In this document: in pieces, positions 18,298 to 26,314 of the stretch | How the letters are laid out: each line of letters starts with the position of its first letter | Position numbering within the stretch: position 1 is the stretch's first letter | Assembly: GCF_003752505.1 (NCBI RefSeq) | Contig: NZ_RKHO01000001.1 | Span: forward strand, 2,232,001 to 2,296,000 | Origin: Nocardioides aurantiacus | GTDB taxonomy: Bacteria; Actinomycetota; Actinomycetes; Propionibacteriales; Nocardioidaceae | Direction of reading: 5' to 3' | Length of the DNA stretch: 64,000 nt | Made by a program: the position numbers and the translations under genes | The notes under the pieces: model-generated | Database searches by the model: none | Told to the model about the DNA's origin: nothing | The model's input: the letters and a program-made list of their open reading frames with translations, nothing else

Positions 18298-19062
18298 TCA
18301 GGCGCCGACCGTCGCCGAGGCCGCCACCGAGCGGCGGCGCTGCAGCGTCAGGTAGATGCTCAGCACGACGTAGTAGGCGACGTAGACGAGCGAGACCGCG
18401 AGCCAGATCGGCGAGGGATCGGGGAGCTGGGCCAGCAGGACGGCGTAGGCCACCAGCCAGATCGTGGTGAGGAGCAGCGTCAGGGCCTGGAGGGTGCCGG
18501 TGCGGGAGGGGTAGACGTAGCCGACGGGCACGAACACCAGCACCGTGCAGACCAGGATGAGCACGGTCACGGCGGTGAGGCCGAGGTCCATGACGACGAC
18601 GTAGAAGGCCAGGATGTTCCAGTAGCTGGGGAAGCCGGTGAACAGGTGGTCCTCGGTCTTGGCGTCGGTGCGGCAGAACTGGAAGGCCGAGGCCACCAGC
18701 GGCACGATCGCCAGGACCTGGGCCCAGGGGCCGGCGCCGAGATAGCCCGCGCTCCAGAGCAGCACCATCGGGGTGAAGGCGTAGGTCAGGTAGTCGACGA
18801 TGTTGTCGAGCAGGGCGCCGTCGAACCACGGCACCACCTCCTTGACCCGCACGTGGCGCGCCAGCATGCCGTCGGTGCCGTCGATGACCATCGCGACCAG
18901 GCCCAGCCACAGCGCGCGGACGGTGTCGCCCTCGATCACCGCGATGACGGTCAGCAGCGCGAAGGCGACGCCCGACATCGTGTAGACGTGCACGGACCAG
19001 GCCGCGGCGACCGCGCCGGGTCCCGGACGCGCCGCGTGATGGTCGTGCTGCGTGGCGTTCAC
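18298..19062 (-). CDS. pcs: Probable phosphatidylcholine synthase (CDP-alcohol phosphotransferase)
   Basis: A 254-residue membrane protein with about eight hydrophobic segments. The CDP-alcohol phosphotransferase motif is complete: Asp61, Asp64-Gly65, Ala68-Arg69, Gly82, Asp86, Asp90. The Arg-to-Gly gap is longer than the usual eight residues and contains VRVKEVVPWF, as in bacterial phosphatidylcholine synthases, which join choline to CDP-diacylglycerol. FCRTDAKTEDHLFTGFPSYWN is also Pcs-like. GTG 19062 follows a GAGGAG site. A generic CDP-alcohol transferase of another specificity is the alternative. Confidence 0.75.
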   Translation of the reverse strand: MNATQHDHHAARPGPGAVAAAWSVHVYTMSGVAFALLTVIAVIEGDTVRALWLGLVAMVIDGTDGMLARHVRVKEVVPWFDGALLDNIVDYLTYAFTPMVLLWSAGYLGAGPWAQVLAIVPLVASAFQFCRTDAKTEDHLFTGFPSYWNILAFYVVVMDLGLTAVTVLILVCTVLVFVPVGYVYPSRTGTLQALTLLLTTIWLVAYAVLLAQLPDPSPIWLAVSLVYVAYYVVLSIYLTLQRRRSVAASATVGA

Positions 19063-19162
19063 ACGTCTCCTCGGTCGGCCCTGATGGCGCCCGAGGGTAT
19101 CGCGGGCCCCGGGCCGTGCACCGGACACACCCGCCCGCGGGTCGGTCACTACGCTCCTCCGG

Positions 19163-19609
19163 GTGGACGACGGGTCGAGGCAGCAGCGACGCCACCCGCT
19201 CGTGCAGCTGGTGGTGTTCGCCTGCGTCGGCGGCGCCTTCAACGTCCTGTACGCCGGCCTCTACCTGCTGCTGCGCCAGGTCTGGGAGGCGCAACCGGCC
19301 AACGCGGTCGCGCTGGTGCTCTCCACGCTGGCCGGCACGTGGGGCCACCGGCGGATCAGCTTCGGGGTCCGCGACCCCGCCCACGCCGTGCGCCACCAGG
19401 CGCTCGGGCTGGCATTGCTCGGGTTCAGCCTCGCGGTGACCGCAGGTTCCCTGGCGCTGCTGGAGGCACTGGTGGACGAGCCGTCGCAGACGGCCGAGGC
19501 GGCGGTGCTGGTGGCGGCCAACCTCGGCTGCGGACTGGTGCGGTTCGTGACCTTCCGGGTGGCGATGCTCCCCCGCGACGTACGCCGGCGACGCGCTGCC
19601 GCTGCGTGA
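19163..19609 (+). CDS. GtrA-like membrane protein
   Basis: A 148-residue protein with four hydrophobic segments. FACVGGAFNVLYAGLYLLL in the first segment and the short, all-membrane layout fit the GtrA family, small proteins associated with flipping lipid-linked sugars or building cell-surface polysaccharide. The start is GTG 19163. It is divergent from the pcs-like gene, 100 bases away, and ends 37 bases before the TetR gene. A link to lipid or wall assembly is inferred from family and neighbour. Confidence 0.7.
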   Translation: MDDGSRQQRRHPLVQLVVFACVGGAFNVLYAGLYLLLRQVWEAQPANAVALVLSTLAGTWGHRRISFGVRDPAHAVRHQALGLALLGFSLAVTAGSLALLEALVDEPSQTAEAAVLVAANLGCGLVRFVTFRVAMLPRDVRRRRAAAA

Positions 19610-19610
19610 A

Positions 19611-19631
19611 CAGCTGTGTAAACAACAGTTG
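19611..19631. promoter_or_regulatory. Candidate TetR operator
   Basis: CAGCTGT, seven bases, ACAGTTG: arms match at six of seven positions. It ends 15 bases before the TetR-family start and begins just after the upstream stop codon. Position and AT-rich spacer fit an autoregulatory TetR site. Confidence 0.4.
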
Positions 19632-19646
19632 CACTACCATCGCCGG

Positions 19647-20324
19647 ATGACCACCTCCCGCACCTCGACGCGGCAGCCGGCTGCTGCGCGGCGCCGGGCC
19701 CGCGAGCGGGAGATCCTGGCCGCCACGCGCGAGCTCTTCGACGAGTCCGGCGTCCGTGACGCCCAGATCGAGGACATCGCCCGGGCGGTCGGGGTCAACC
19801 GGGCGATCATCTACCGCCACTTCAGCGGCAAGGAGGAGCTCTTCGCGCTCACCCTGGTCAGCTACCTCGAGGACCTCGAGGCCCGCCTGCGCGAGGCGGT
19901 CGAGGCCCGGAGCACGGCCGAGACCCGGCTGGTCGCGGCGGTCGAGGCGTTCGTCGACTTCGGGGTCGAGTTCCCCGCCTTCGTGGACTGCGCGCAGACG
20001 CTGATGCGTCGCCGCGGGCCGGAGCTGCTCGAGGAGATCAGCGAGAGCGCACTGTTCCGGCTCGGCCGGGGCATCTCCTCGTGCCTGTCGGTGCTGCGCG
20101 AGGTGCTCGCCGAGGGCACCGCGTCGGGCGCGTTCGCGGTCGAGGACCCGACGCTGCTCGCCAACCACATGTACGCCAGCGGCCTCGGCGCCCTGCAGCT
20201 CGCACGGGTCGGGATGCTGGTGCGCGAGTCCGCCCCCGGGGTGCCCGCCATCGCCCCGGTCTCGACCGACGACGTCAAGGCCTACGTCGTGGCCACCGCA
20301 CAGGCACTCGCCGCCCGCCCCTGA
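19647..20324 (+). CDS. TetR-family transcriptional regulator
   Basis: A 225-residue regulator. The N-terminal TetR helix-turn-helix is at about 22-66 (ILAATRELFDESGV...AVGVNRAIIYRHFSGKEELF). The C-terminal ligand domain carries Cys residues (VDCAQTL and SSCLSV). ATG 19647 starts the conserved region. It converges with the thiolase gene and lies next to the fatty-acid genes fabG4-like and htdX-like, so an acyl-CoA or lipid effector is plausible. Confidence 0.87.
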   Translation: MTTSRTSTRQPAAARRRAREREILAATRELFDESGVRDAQIEDIARAVGVNRAIIYRHFSGKEELFALTLVSYLEDLEARLREAVEARSTAETRLVAAVEAFVDFGVEFPAFVDCAQTLMRRRGPELLEEISESALFRLGRGISSCLSVLREVLAEGTASGAFAVEDPTLLANHMYASGLGALQLARVGMLVRESAPGVPAIAPVSTDDVKAYVVATAQALAARP

Positions 20325-20379
20325 CGGGACGGACGGCGAGGACGCTGCTGCGGAGCGGGAACATCGGTCCCCGCGGGCC

Positions 20380-21660
20380 CTACTTCTCCAGGATGGCGGT
20401 GACGCCCTGGCCGCCCGCGGCGCAGATCGAGATCAGGCCGCGGCCCGAGCCCTTCTGGTGCAGCAGCTTGGCCAGGTTGGCCACGATCCGGCCGCCGGTC
20501 GCGGCGAACGGGTGGCCCGCGGCGAGCGAGGAGCCGTTGACGTTCAGCTTGGCGCGGTCGATGGAGCCCAGCGGGGCGTCCAGGCCGAGACGCTCCTTGC
20601 AGAACACCGGGTCCTCCCACGCCTTGAGGGTGGAGAGCACCTGCGAGGCGAACGCCTCGTGGACCTCGTAGAAGTCGAAGTCCTGCAGGGTCAGGCCGTT
20701 GCGCTCGAGCAGCCGCGGCACGGCGTACGCCGGGGCCATGAGCAGGCCCTCGCCGCCGTGCACGAAGTCGACGGCCGCGGTCTCGGCGTCGACGAAGTAC
20801 GCCTGCACGGTCAGGCCGTGCTCGGCGGCCCACTCCTCGGTGCCGAGCAGCACCGCGGAGGCGCCGTCGGTGAGCGGGGTGGAGTTGGCGGCCGTCATCG
20901 TGGCCGCCTCCCCCTTGCCGAAGACCGGCTTGAGCTTCGCGAGCTTCTCCAGCGAGGAGTCGGGACGCAGGTTCTGGTCGCGCTCGAGGCCGTTGAAGGG
21001 GGTGATCAGGTCGTCCTGGAAGCCCGAGTCGTAGGACGCCGCGAGCCGGTGGTGCGAGGTGGCCGCGAGCTCGTCCTGCGACTCGCGGGTGACCTGCCAC
21101 TCCAGCGCGGTCAGGGCGGCGTGCTCGCCCATCGACAGCCGGGTCCGGGGCTCGCCGTTCTGCGGGACCTCGATGCCGATGTCACCGGGACGGATGGCGC
21201 CGAGCGCCTTGACGCGACCGACGTTGTCCTTCTGCTGGTTGACCTTGATCAGCTTCTTGCGCAGCTTCTCCGAGATCGCGATCGGGGCGTCGGAGGTGGT
21301 GTCGGTGCCGCCGGCGATGCCGGAGTCGATCTGGCCCAGGGCGATCTTGTTGGCGACGTAGATCGCGGCCTGGAGCCCGGTGCCGCAGGCCTGCTGGAGG
21401 TCGTCGGCGGCGGTCTCGGGGGCCAGCCGCGAGCCGAGCACCGACTCCCGGGTGAGGTTGAAGTCGCGGCTGTGCTTGAGCACGGCTCCGGCGACCACCT
21501 CGCCCAGGCGCTGGCCCTGCAGGCCGTAGCGCGTGACCAGACCGTCAATGGCCGCGGTCAGCATCTCCTGGTTGGAGGCCGAGGCGTAGACCGAGTTCGA
21601 GCGGGCGAAGGGGATCCGGTTGCCGCCGAGAACGGCGACGCGGCGCGTCTGGGACTGCAT
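20380..21660 (-). CDS. fadA2: Acetyl-CoA C-acyltransferase (thiolase, FadA2/FadI-like)
   Basis: A 426-residue thiolase. Cys92 in QQACGTGLQA is the acyl-accepting Cys; EVHEAFA, GHPFAATGGR (His383) and CAAGGQG (Cys413) supply the remaining catalytic residues. It cleaves 3-ketoacyl-CoA with CoA in beta-oxidation, or condenses acyl-CoAs in reverse. It lies divergent from fabG4-like and htdX-like genes, the same arrangement as M. tuberculosis Rv0243 with Rv0242c/Rv0241c, which supports the FadA2 assignment. Confidence 0.9.
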   Translation of the reverse strand: MQSQTRRVAVLGGNRIPFARSNSVYASASNQEMLTAAIDGLVTRYGLQGQRLGEVVAGAVLKHSRDFNLTRESVLGSRLAPETAADDLQQACGTGLQAAIYVANKIALGQIDSGIAGGTDTTSDAPIAISEKLRKKLIKVNQQKDNVGRVKALGAIRPGDIGIEVPQNGEPRTRLSMGEHAALTALEWQVTRESQDELAATSHHRLAASYDSGFQDDLITPFNGLERDQNLRPDSSLEKLAKLKPVFGKGEAATMTAANSTPLTDGASAVLLGTEEWAAEHGLTVQAYFVDAETAAVDFVHGGEGLLMAPAYAVPRLLERNGLTLQDFDFYEVHEAFASQVLSTLKAWEDPVFCKERLGLDAPLGSIDRAKLNVNGSSLAAGHPFAATGGRIVANLAKLLHQKGSGRGLISICAAGGQGVTAILEK

Positions 21661-21758
21661 CAGGTGTGCTCCTAGGTCGAGGCGAACGCCTTCATCCTGC
21701 CCTCCCGGTGAGTCAGGATGAACGTCGTGAGTGCCACGTCACGAAAAGTGGACGGCGA

Positions 21759-21776
21759 GTTACACCCGTCGTTACA
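21759..21776. promoter_or_regulatory. Direct GTTACA repeat in the thiolase/reductase promoter region
   Basis: GTTACA occurs at 21759-21764 and 21771-21776, a 12-base period placing both copies nearly on the same DNA face. It lies 47 bases before the fabG4-like start in the 162-base divergent region. It may be an activator site or part of a -10 element. Confidence 0.3.
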
Positions 21777-21822
21777 TTTGTGCCGTACTGACGAGTAGTA
21801 AGCCCTCCCACCCTAGAGGATC

Positions 21823-23163
21823 GTGATGTCGGACCGGTACCAGTTCTTCACCTCCACCCCCATCGGCAAGCTGGTCGTCAAGAACCTCGGCCTGCCCGCC
21901 CCCACCCCGCTCGAGCGGTGGAGCGAAGGTGCGCCCCTGGTGGACGGCACCGTCGTCACCGGCGGGGAGGGCCGGCTGTCCAAGGCCCTCGTCGTGGCCC
22001 TGGACGACCTGGGCATCACCAACGTCGGCGTGAGCGCGGAGGGTCAGCGCTACAAGGGTCTGGTCTTCGACGCCACCGGCCTCACCTCGGCCGACCAGCT
22101 GGTCGCGCTGCAGCAGTTCTTCACCCCGCTGATGCGCAGCCTCACCAGCTGCGCCCGCGTCGTGGTGCTCGGCACCGTCCCGGACCAGACCTCCGGCGCC
22201 GGCGAGCGGATCGCCCAGCGCGCGCTCGAGGGCTTCACCCGCTCGCTCGGCAAGGAGATCGGCAAGGGCAGCACCGTCAACCTGGTCTACGTCGCCCCGG
22301 GTGCGGAGCAGGCGCTGGAGTCGACGCTGGCCTTCTTCCTCTCCCCCAAGAGCGCCTACGTCTCGGGCCAGGTCGTCCGGATCGGCGCGACGGGTGCCGT
22401 CGAGGCCGAGCCCGTCGCCGACCAGGCCCGGCCGCTGGCCGGCCAGGTCGCGATCGTGACCGGCGCCTCGCGCGGCATCGGCGAGCAGATCGCCCGGGTG
22501 CTGCACCGCGACGGCGCGAAGGTCCTCGGCATCGACGTGCCCCAGGCGGCGAGCGAGCTGCAGGGCGTGATGCGCGAGATCGACGGCGACCACCTCGTCC
22601 TCGACATCACCGCCAAGGACGCGCCGCAGCGCATCGCCCAGCACGTCAAGAACACCTACGGCCAGGTCAACGGCGTGGTGCACAACGCCGGCATCACGCG
22701 CGACAAGAAGCTGGCCAACATGGCCGAGGACCGCTGGTCCTCGGTGATCGCGGTCAACCTCACCGCACCCGAGCGGATCTCGCGCGAGCTGCTCGAGCAG
22801 GGCCTGGTGGCGGCCAACGGCCGCATCGTCGGGGTCTCCTCGATCGCCGGCATCGCGGGCAACGTGGGCCAGACCAACTACGCCGCCTCCAAGGCCGGCG
22901 TGATCGGCCTGGTCGACAGCCTCGCCCCCGAGCTCGAGGGCGGCATCACCGTCAACGCCGTCGCCCCCGGCTTCATCGTCACCCAGATGACCGCGGCCGT
23001 GCCGTTCGCGACCCGCGAGGTCGGTCAGCGCATGAACGCGATGTCGCAGGGCGGGCTGCCGGTCGACGTCGCCGAGGCGATCGCGTGGTACCTCTCCCCC
23101 GGCTCGACGGGCGTCAACGGCAACGTCGTGCGCGTCTGCGGCCAGATGATGCTGGGCGCCTGA
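21823..23163 (+). CDS. fabG4: 3-oxoacyl reductase, high-molecular-weight FabG4 type
   Basis: A 446-residue protein with two tandem Rossmann domains. The N-terminal domain (about 1-200) lacks catalytic motifs. The C-terminal short-chain dehydrogenase domain has TGASRGIG at 212-219, NAGI at 287-290, Ser339, Tyr352 and Lys356. This two-domain layout is that of mycobacterial FabG4, an NADH-dependent reductase of 3-oxoacyl-CoA/ACP. It overlaps the following dehydratase gene by one base (TGATG), giving consecutive reduction and dehydration steps. Confidence 0.92.
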   Translation: MMSDRYQFFTSTPIGKLVVKNLGLPAPTPLERWSEGAPLVDGTVVTGGEGRLSKALVVALDDLGITNVGVSAEGQRYKGLVFDATGLTSADQLVALQQFFTPLMRSLTSCARVVVLGTVPDQTSGAGERIAQRALEGFTRSLGKEIGKGSTVNLVYVAPGAEQALESTLAFFLSPKSAYVSGQVVRIGATGAVEAEPVADQARPLAGQVAIVTGASRGIGEQIARVLHRDGAKVLGIDVPQAASELQGVMREIDGDHLVLDITAKDAPQRIAQHVKNTYGQVNGVVHNAGITRDKKLANMAEDRWSSVIAVNLTAPERISRELLEQGLVAANGRIVGVSSIAGIAGNVGQTNYAASKAGVIGLVDSLAPELEGGITVNAVAPGFIVTQMTAAVPFATREVGQRMNAMSQGGLPVDVAEAIAWYLSPGSTGVNGNVVRVCGQMMLGA

Positions 23164-24038
23164 TGACGGACCGGACGATCCAGGGCCAGCCCGGCGGGCT
23201 CGGCACCATGCTCAAGGCGGCACTGCCGGTGCTGCCCGGGGTCAACCTGGTGCCCGGCGTGGCCAAGAAGGGCGGCGCGCTGCCGGACCTGCGGCTGCAC
23301 CGGCGCGACGTGGCCGTCGACCCCGCGCACGTGGCGGCGTACGCCCGGGTCTGCGGGTTCGAGCCGCGCCAGGCGCTGCCGTTCACCTACCCGCACATGC
23401 TGGCCTTCGGCCTGCACATGGGGATCATGACCGACGCCTCGTTCCCGTTCCCCGCGATCGGCACCGTGCACCTGGGCAACCGGATCACCGCCCACCGGCC
23501 GCTGGCACCGACCGAGCGGCTCGACGTCGACGCCGAGGCCCGCGACCTGCGGCCCCACCCCAAGGGCCGCGTCTTCGACCTGGTCACCACCGTCAGCTCC
23601 GGCGGCGAGGTGGTCTGGGACTCGACCTCGACCTACCTGCGCGTCGGCCGCGGTGACGACACGGCGAGGCCCACGGGCGAGCCGTTCGACGTGGTGCGCG
23701 GCACCGGCCTGGTCTGGAGGCTCCCCGGTGACCTGGGCCGTCGGTACGCCGCGGTCTCGGGCGACCACAACCCGATCCACCTCTACCCGCTGACGGCCAA
23801 GGCCTTCGGGTTCAAGCGCCAGATCGCCCACGGCATGTGGACCAAGGCGCGCTGCGTCGCGGCCTTCGCCAACCGGCTGGGTGACGCCGGCACGGTCGAG
23901 GTGGAGTTCAAGAAGCCGGTCTTCCTGCCCGGCACGGTCGCCTTCGGCTCGCGCACCGTCGACGGGGGGCTCGACTTCTCCCTCACCGACCCGCGCAGCG
24001 ACAAGCCGCACCTGGTCGGCCGGGCCCGCCGCGGCTGA
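23163..24038 (+). CDS. htdX: MaoC-like 3-hydroxyacyl dehydratase (HtdX type)
   Basis: A 291-residue double-hotdog protein. The hydratase-2 motif YAAVSGDHNPIHLYPLTAKAFG is at about 195-216, with Asp201 and His206 as the catalytic pair. It would interconvert (R)-3-hydroxyacyl and trans-2-enoyl thioesters. ATG 23163 overlaps the fabG4-like stop by one base. Order and length match mycobacterial HtdX, downstream of FabG4. Its stop abuts that of the convergent peptidase gene at the centre of a 20-base palindrome. Confidence 0.9.
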   Translation: MTDRTIQGQPGGLGTMLKAALPVLPGVNLVPGVAKKGGALPDLRLHRRDVAVDPAHVAAYARVCGFEPRQALPFTYPHMLAFGLHMGIMTDASFPFPAIGTVHLGNRITAHRPLAPTERLDVDAEARDLRPHPKGRVFDLVTTVSSGGEVVWDSTSTYLRVGRGDDTARPTGEPFDVVRGTGLVWRLPGDLGRRYAAVSGDHNPIHLYPLTAKAFGFKRQIAHGMWTKARCVAAFANRLGDAGTVEVEFKKPVFLPGTVAFGSRTVDGGLDFSLTDPRSDKPHLVGRARRG

Positions 24039-24048
24039 TCAGCCGCGG
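24029..24048. terminator. Perfect 20-base palindrome centred on two abutting stop codons
   Basis: CCGCGGCT, GATC, AGCCGCGG: an eight-base GC stem with a four-base loop on either strand. The central TGATCA is the TGA of htdX followed directly by the complement of the TGA of the peptidase gene. It is likely a compact bidirectional transcription end signal; there is no T-tract. Confidence 0.5.
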
Positions 24049-25358
24049 GCCAGCCCGTACCTTGACGCCCGGGTGACGAAGCCCGCGCCCTCCGGCACGC
24101 GCTGGTGGAAGGTCCGGGTGCTGGGTCGCCAGGTGCCGAGGTCGTCGGTGCCGTCCCCGTCCCAGTCGCCGACGACCGGGACGTCACCGGGGGCACCGAA
24201 GGTGACCGTGCGGGTGACGTACGACGAGCCGCTGGGCACCCGCAGGCGCCAGGTCGCGGTGCTGGACCGGAAGGCCCCCACGTCGCTCGCGCGGTTGCCG
24301 TTCCAGTCGCCCACGACCGGCTGCTCACCGGTGGTGCCCCACACGACGCTGCGCACCGAGAGGTCGGCGGCGCGGAGGTAGAAGGTGCGGTTGGACCAGC
24401 GGTACCAGCCCAGCTCGGCCAGCCGGTTGCCGTCCCAGTCGCCCGCGAGCGGCACGTCGGTCGCGCCGCCCGCCGTGACGGTGGCCGTCGCTCCCGTGCC
24501 GCCGCGCAGCTTCCAGGTCGACGAGCCGAGCCCCTTGGTCGCGACCTGGCTGATCCCGTCACCGTTGAAGTCGGCGGCCAGCGGGGTGTCGCCCGCCCGG
24601 CCCCAGTCGACGACCTGCCGCGTCGGCAGGGTCCGCAGGTAGAAGCGGCCGGTGGTCGCACCGGGTCGCCAGACGGCCATGTCGTCGCGACCGTCGCCGT
24701 CGAAGTCGCCGGCGAGCGGCCGGTCACCACAGCTCTTCGAGGCGCTGGTCGACCCGAAGGCGAACAGGGTGCGGGAGAACCACGGGTGGAAGTAGCCCCC
24801 GTCGCGCCGCTCCTCGAAGTGCAGGTGCGGGCCGGTCGAGCCGCCGCTGGTGCCGACGTAGCCGATCAGGTCGCCCTGGTCGACCACCTGGCCGACGGTG
24901 GCCGCGATGGAGTTGAGGTGGGCGTAGAGCGTGGTGTAGCCGCCCCCGTGGTCGACGACGACGTAGCGGCCGTAGCTCGTGGTGAGCGACCGGGTCAGGG
25001 TGACCACCCCGGGCGCCGACGCGAGCGCGGGCTTGCCGAGGTCGTCGGGGGTGTTGAAGTCGACCGTCCACGAGCTCGGCGAGTGCGAGGAGCGGGTGCC
25101 GCCGGTCCAGGTCTGGCCGCACGGGAACGGCATCTCGAAGTCGGGCCCGCTCGAGGGCGACGCGCTGACCGTGCGCGCCGAGCTCGGCCCCATCCGGCCC
25201 TCGCCGTGGGCGCGGGCGTCGGTGGCGCCGTCGGCTCCGACCGCGGCCGGGGTGGCGGCGAGGCCGCTCCCCAGCGCCAGGGCCGTCACCAGGCCGAGGC
25301 CCAGGAGGCGACGGGCAGCCTGACGGCTACGTCGGGGGTCTGACATCGGGAACCACAT
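24039..25358 (-). CDS. Secreted M23-family peptidase with FG-GAP/VCBS-like repeats
   Basis: A 439-residue exported protein. A basic N terminus and hydrophobic segment (about 15-35) form a signal peptide. The M23 zinc peptidase domain follows (about 70-200): HSPSSWTVDFN supplies the first His and Asp ligands and GPHLHFEER the HxH. Five repeats of about 45 residues follow, each beginning G-D-F/W-D/N-G-D/N-like calcium-binding turns (for example GDFDGDGRDD), as in FG-GAP propellers. It would cut peptidoglycan cross-links, with the repeats binding wall or ligand. ATG 25346 is a possible alternative start. Confidence 0.85.
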   Translation of the reverse strand: MWFPMSDPRRSRQAARRLLGLGLVTALALGSGLAATPAAVGADGATDARAHGEGRMGPSSARTVSASPSSGPDFEMPFPCGQTWTGGTRSSHSPSSWTVDFNTPDDLGKPALASAPGVVTLTRSLTTSYGRYVVVDHGGGYTTLYAHLNSIAATVGQVVDQGDLIGYVGTSGGSTGPHLHFEERRDGGYFHPWFSRTLFAFGSTSASKSCGDRPLAGDFDGDGRDDMAVWRPGATTGRFYLRTLPTRQVVDWGRAGDTPLAADFNGDGISQVATKGLGSSTWKLRGGTGATATVTAGGATDVPLAGDWDGNRLAELGWYRWSNRTFYLRAADLSVRSVVWGTTGEQPVVGDWNGNRASDVGAFRSSTATWRLRVPSGSSYVTRTVTFGAPGDVPVVGDWDGDGTDDLGTWRPSTRTFHQRVPEGAGFVTRASRYGLARG

Positions 25359-25389
25359 CCGTCACTCGAGCCGCATGGAGGCCCAGAAA

Positions 25390-25403
25390 GTAACTCACGT
25401 CAC
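25390..25403. promoter_or_regulatory. MtrA-like direct repeat upstream of the peptidase
   Basis: GTAAC, four bases, GTCAC, beginning 32 bases upstream of the M23 peptidase start. It resembles the GTNAC direct repeats bound by the actinobacterial cell-wall response regulator MtrA, which controls many peptidoglycan hydrolases. The match is short; the assignment is tentative. Confidence 0.3.
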
Positions 25404-25451
25404 GGCGTGTCGTCTTGCCTGTGACCGAATTGATGTCATTCAACAACGACG

Positions 25452-26312
25452 TCAGTCGCGGCGGAGGCGGATCAGGCCTTCCTGTGCCACCGAGGCGACG
25501 AGGGTGCCGTCCTCGGTGAACACCCGCGCGGTGGCCAGTCCGCGGCCCCCGGACGCCGACGGCGAGACCTGGTCGTAGAGCCACCAGCGGTCCGCCCGGA
25601 ACGGCCGGTGGAACCAGATGCTGTGGTCCAGCGAGGCCGCCTGCATCCCCGGGCTGGCGATCTGGAGGTCGTGCGGGACGAGCGAGGCGGCGAGCAGGGT
25701 CAGGTCGCTGGCGTAGGTGAACGCGACCACCTGCGTCAGCGGGTCGTCGGGCAGCTCGCCGCTGGTGCGGATCCACAGCCGGGACCGGGCCGCGACGTCA
25801 CCGGCCTCGACGCTCCCGCCGGAGCGGGAGTCGCCGGCGTGGCGGATCTCCAGGGCGTCCCACTCGCGCTTCCAGTGGTCGGCGATCTTCTCCGAGCCGG
25901 GGGTGGCCTCGAGCAGCGTCGGGCAGTCCTCGGGCCGCGGCACCACCGGCGCCGGGTCCTGGTGGTCCAGTCCCTCCTCGGGGATCTGGTAGTTGGCCGT
26001 CATCGCGAAGATCGGCCGACCGTGCTGGCGGGCGAGGATCCGCCGGGTGGCGAAGCTGCGGCCCTCGCGCAGCGTGTCGACGTCGTAGACGATCGGGACG
26101 GAGGTGTCGCCCGGGCGCAGGAAGTAGGAGTGCAGGCTGTGCACGACGTACTGCTCGGGCACGGTGCGCGTCGAGGCGGCCAGCGCCTGCGCGGCGACCT
26201 GGCCGCCGAAGACGCGCTGCAGCCCGGTGCTGGGCTGCTGCCCACGGAACAGGTTGTCCTCGATGGCCTCGAGCTCCAGGAGCTCGACGAGCTCCTCCAC
26301 CGAACGTGGCAC
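25452..26312 (-). CDS. tesB: Acyl-CoA thioesterase II (TesB-like)
   Basis: A 286-residue double-hotdog thioesterase. N-terminal FRGQQPSTGLQRVFGGQVAAQALAA and HSLHSYFLRPGD, and C-terminal LDHSIWFHRPFRADRWWLY with a GRGLATARVFTEDG end, are diagnostic of TesB. It hydrolyses acyl-CoA to free acid and CoA in the cytoplasm. GTG 26312 starts two bases after the stop of the PAC2 gene, so the pair is co-transcribed. The sequence shows no chain-length preference. Confidence 0.92.
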   Translation of the reverse strand: MPRSVEELVELLELEAIEDNLFRGQQPSTGLQRVFGGQVAAQALAASTRTVPEQYVVHSLHSYFLRPGDTSVPIVYDVDTLREGRSFATRRILARQHGRPIFAMTANYQIPEEGLDHQDPAPVVPRPEDCPTLLEATPGSEKIADHWKREWDALEIRHAGDSRSGGSVEAGDVAARSRLWIRTSGELPDDPLTQVVAFTYASDLTLLAASLVPHDLQIASPGMQAASLDHSIWFHRPFRADRWWLYDQVSPSASGGRGLATARVFTEDGTLVASVAQEGLIRLRRD

Positions 26313-26314
26313 GG

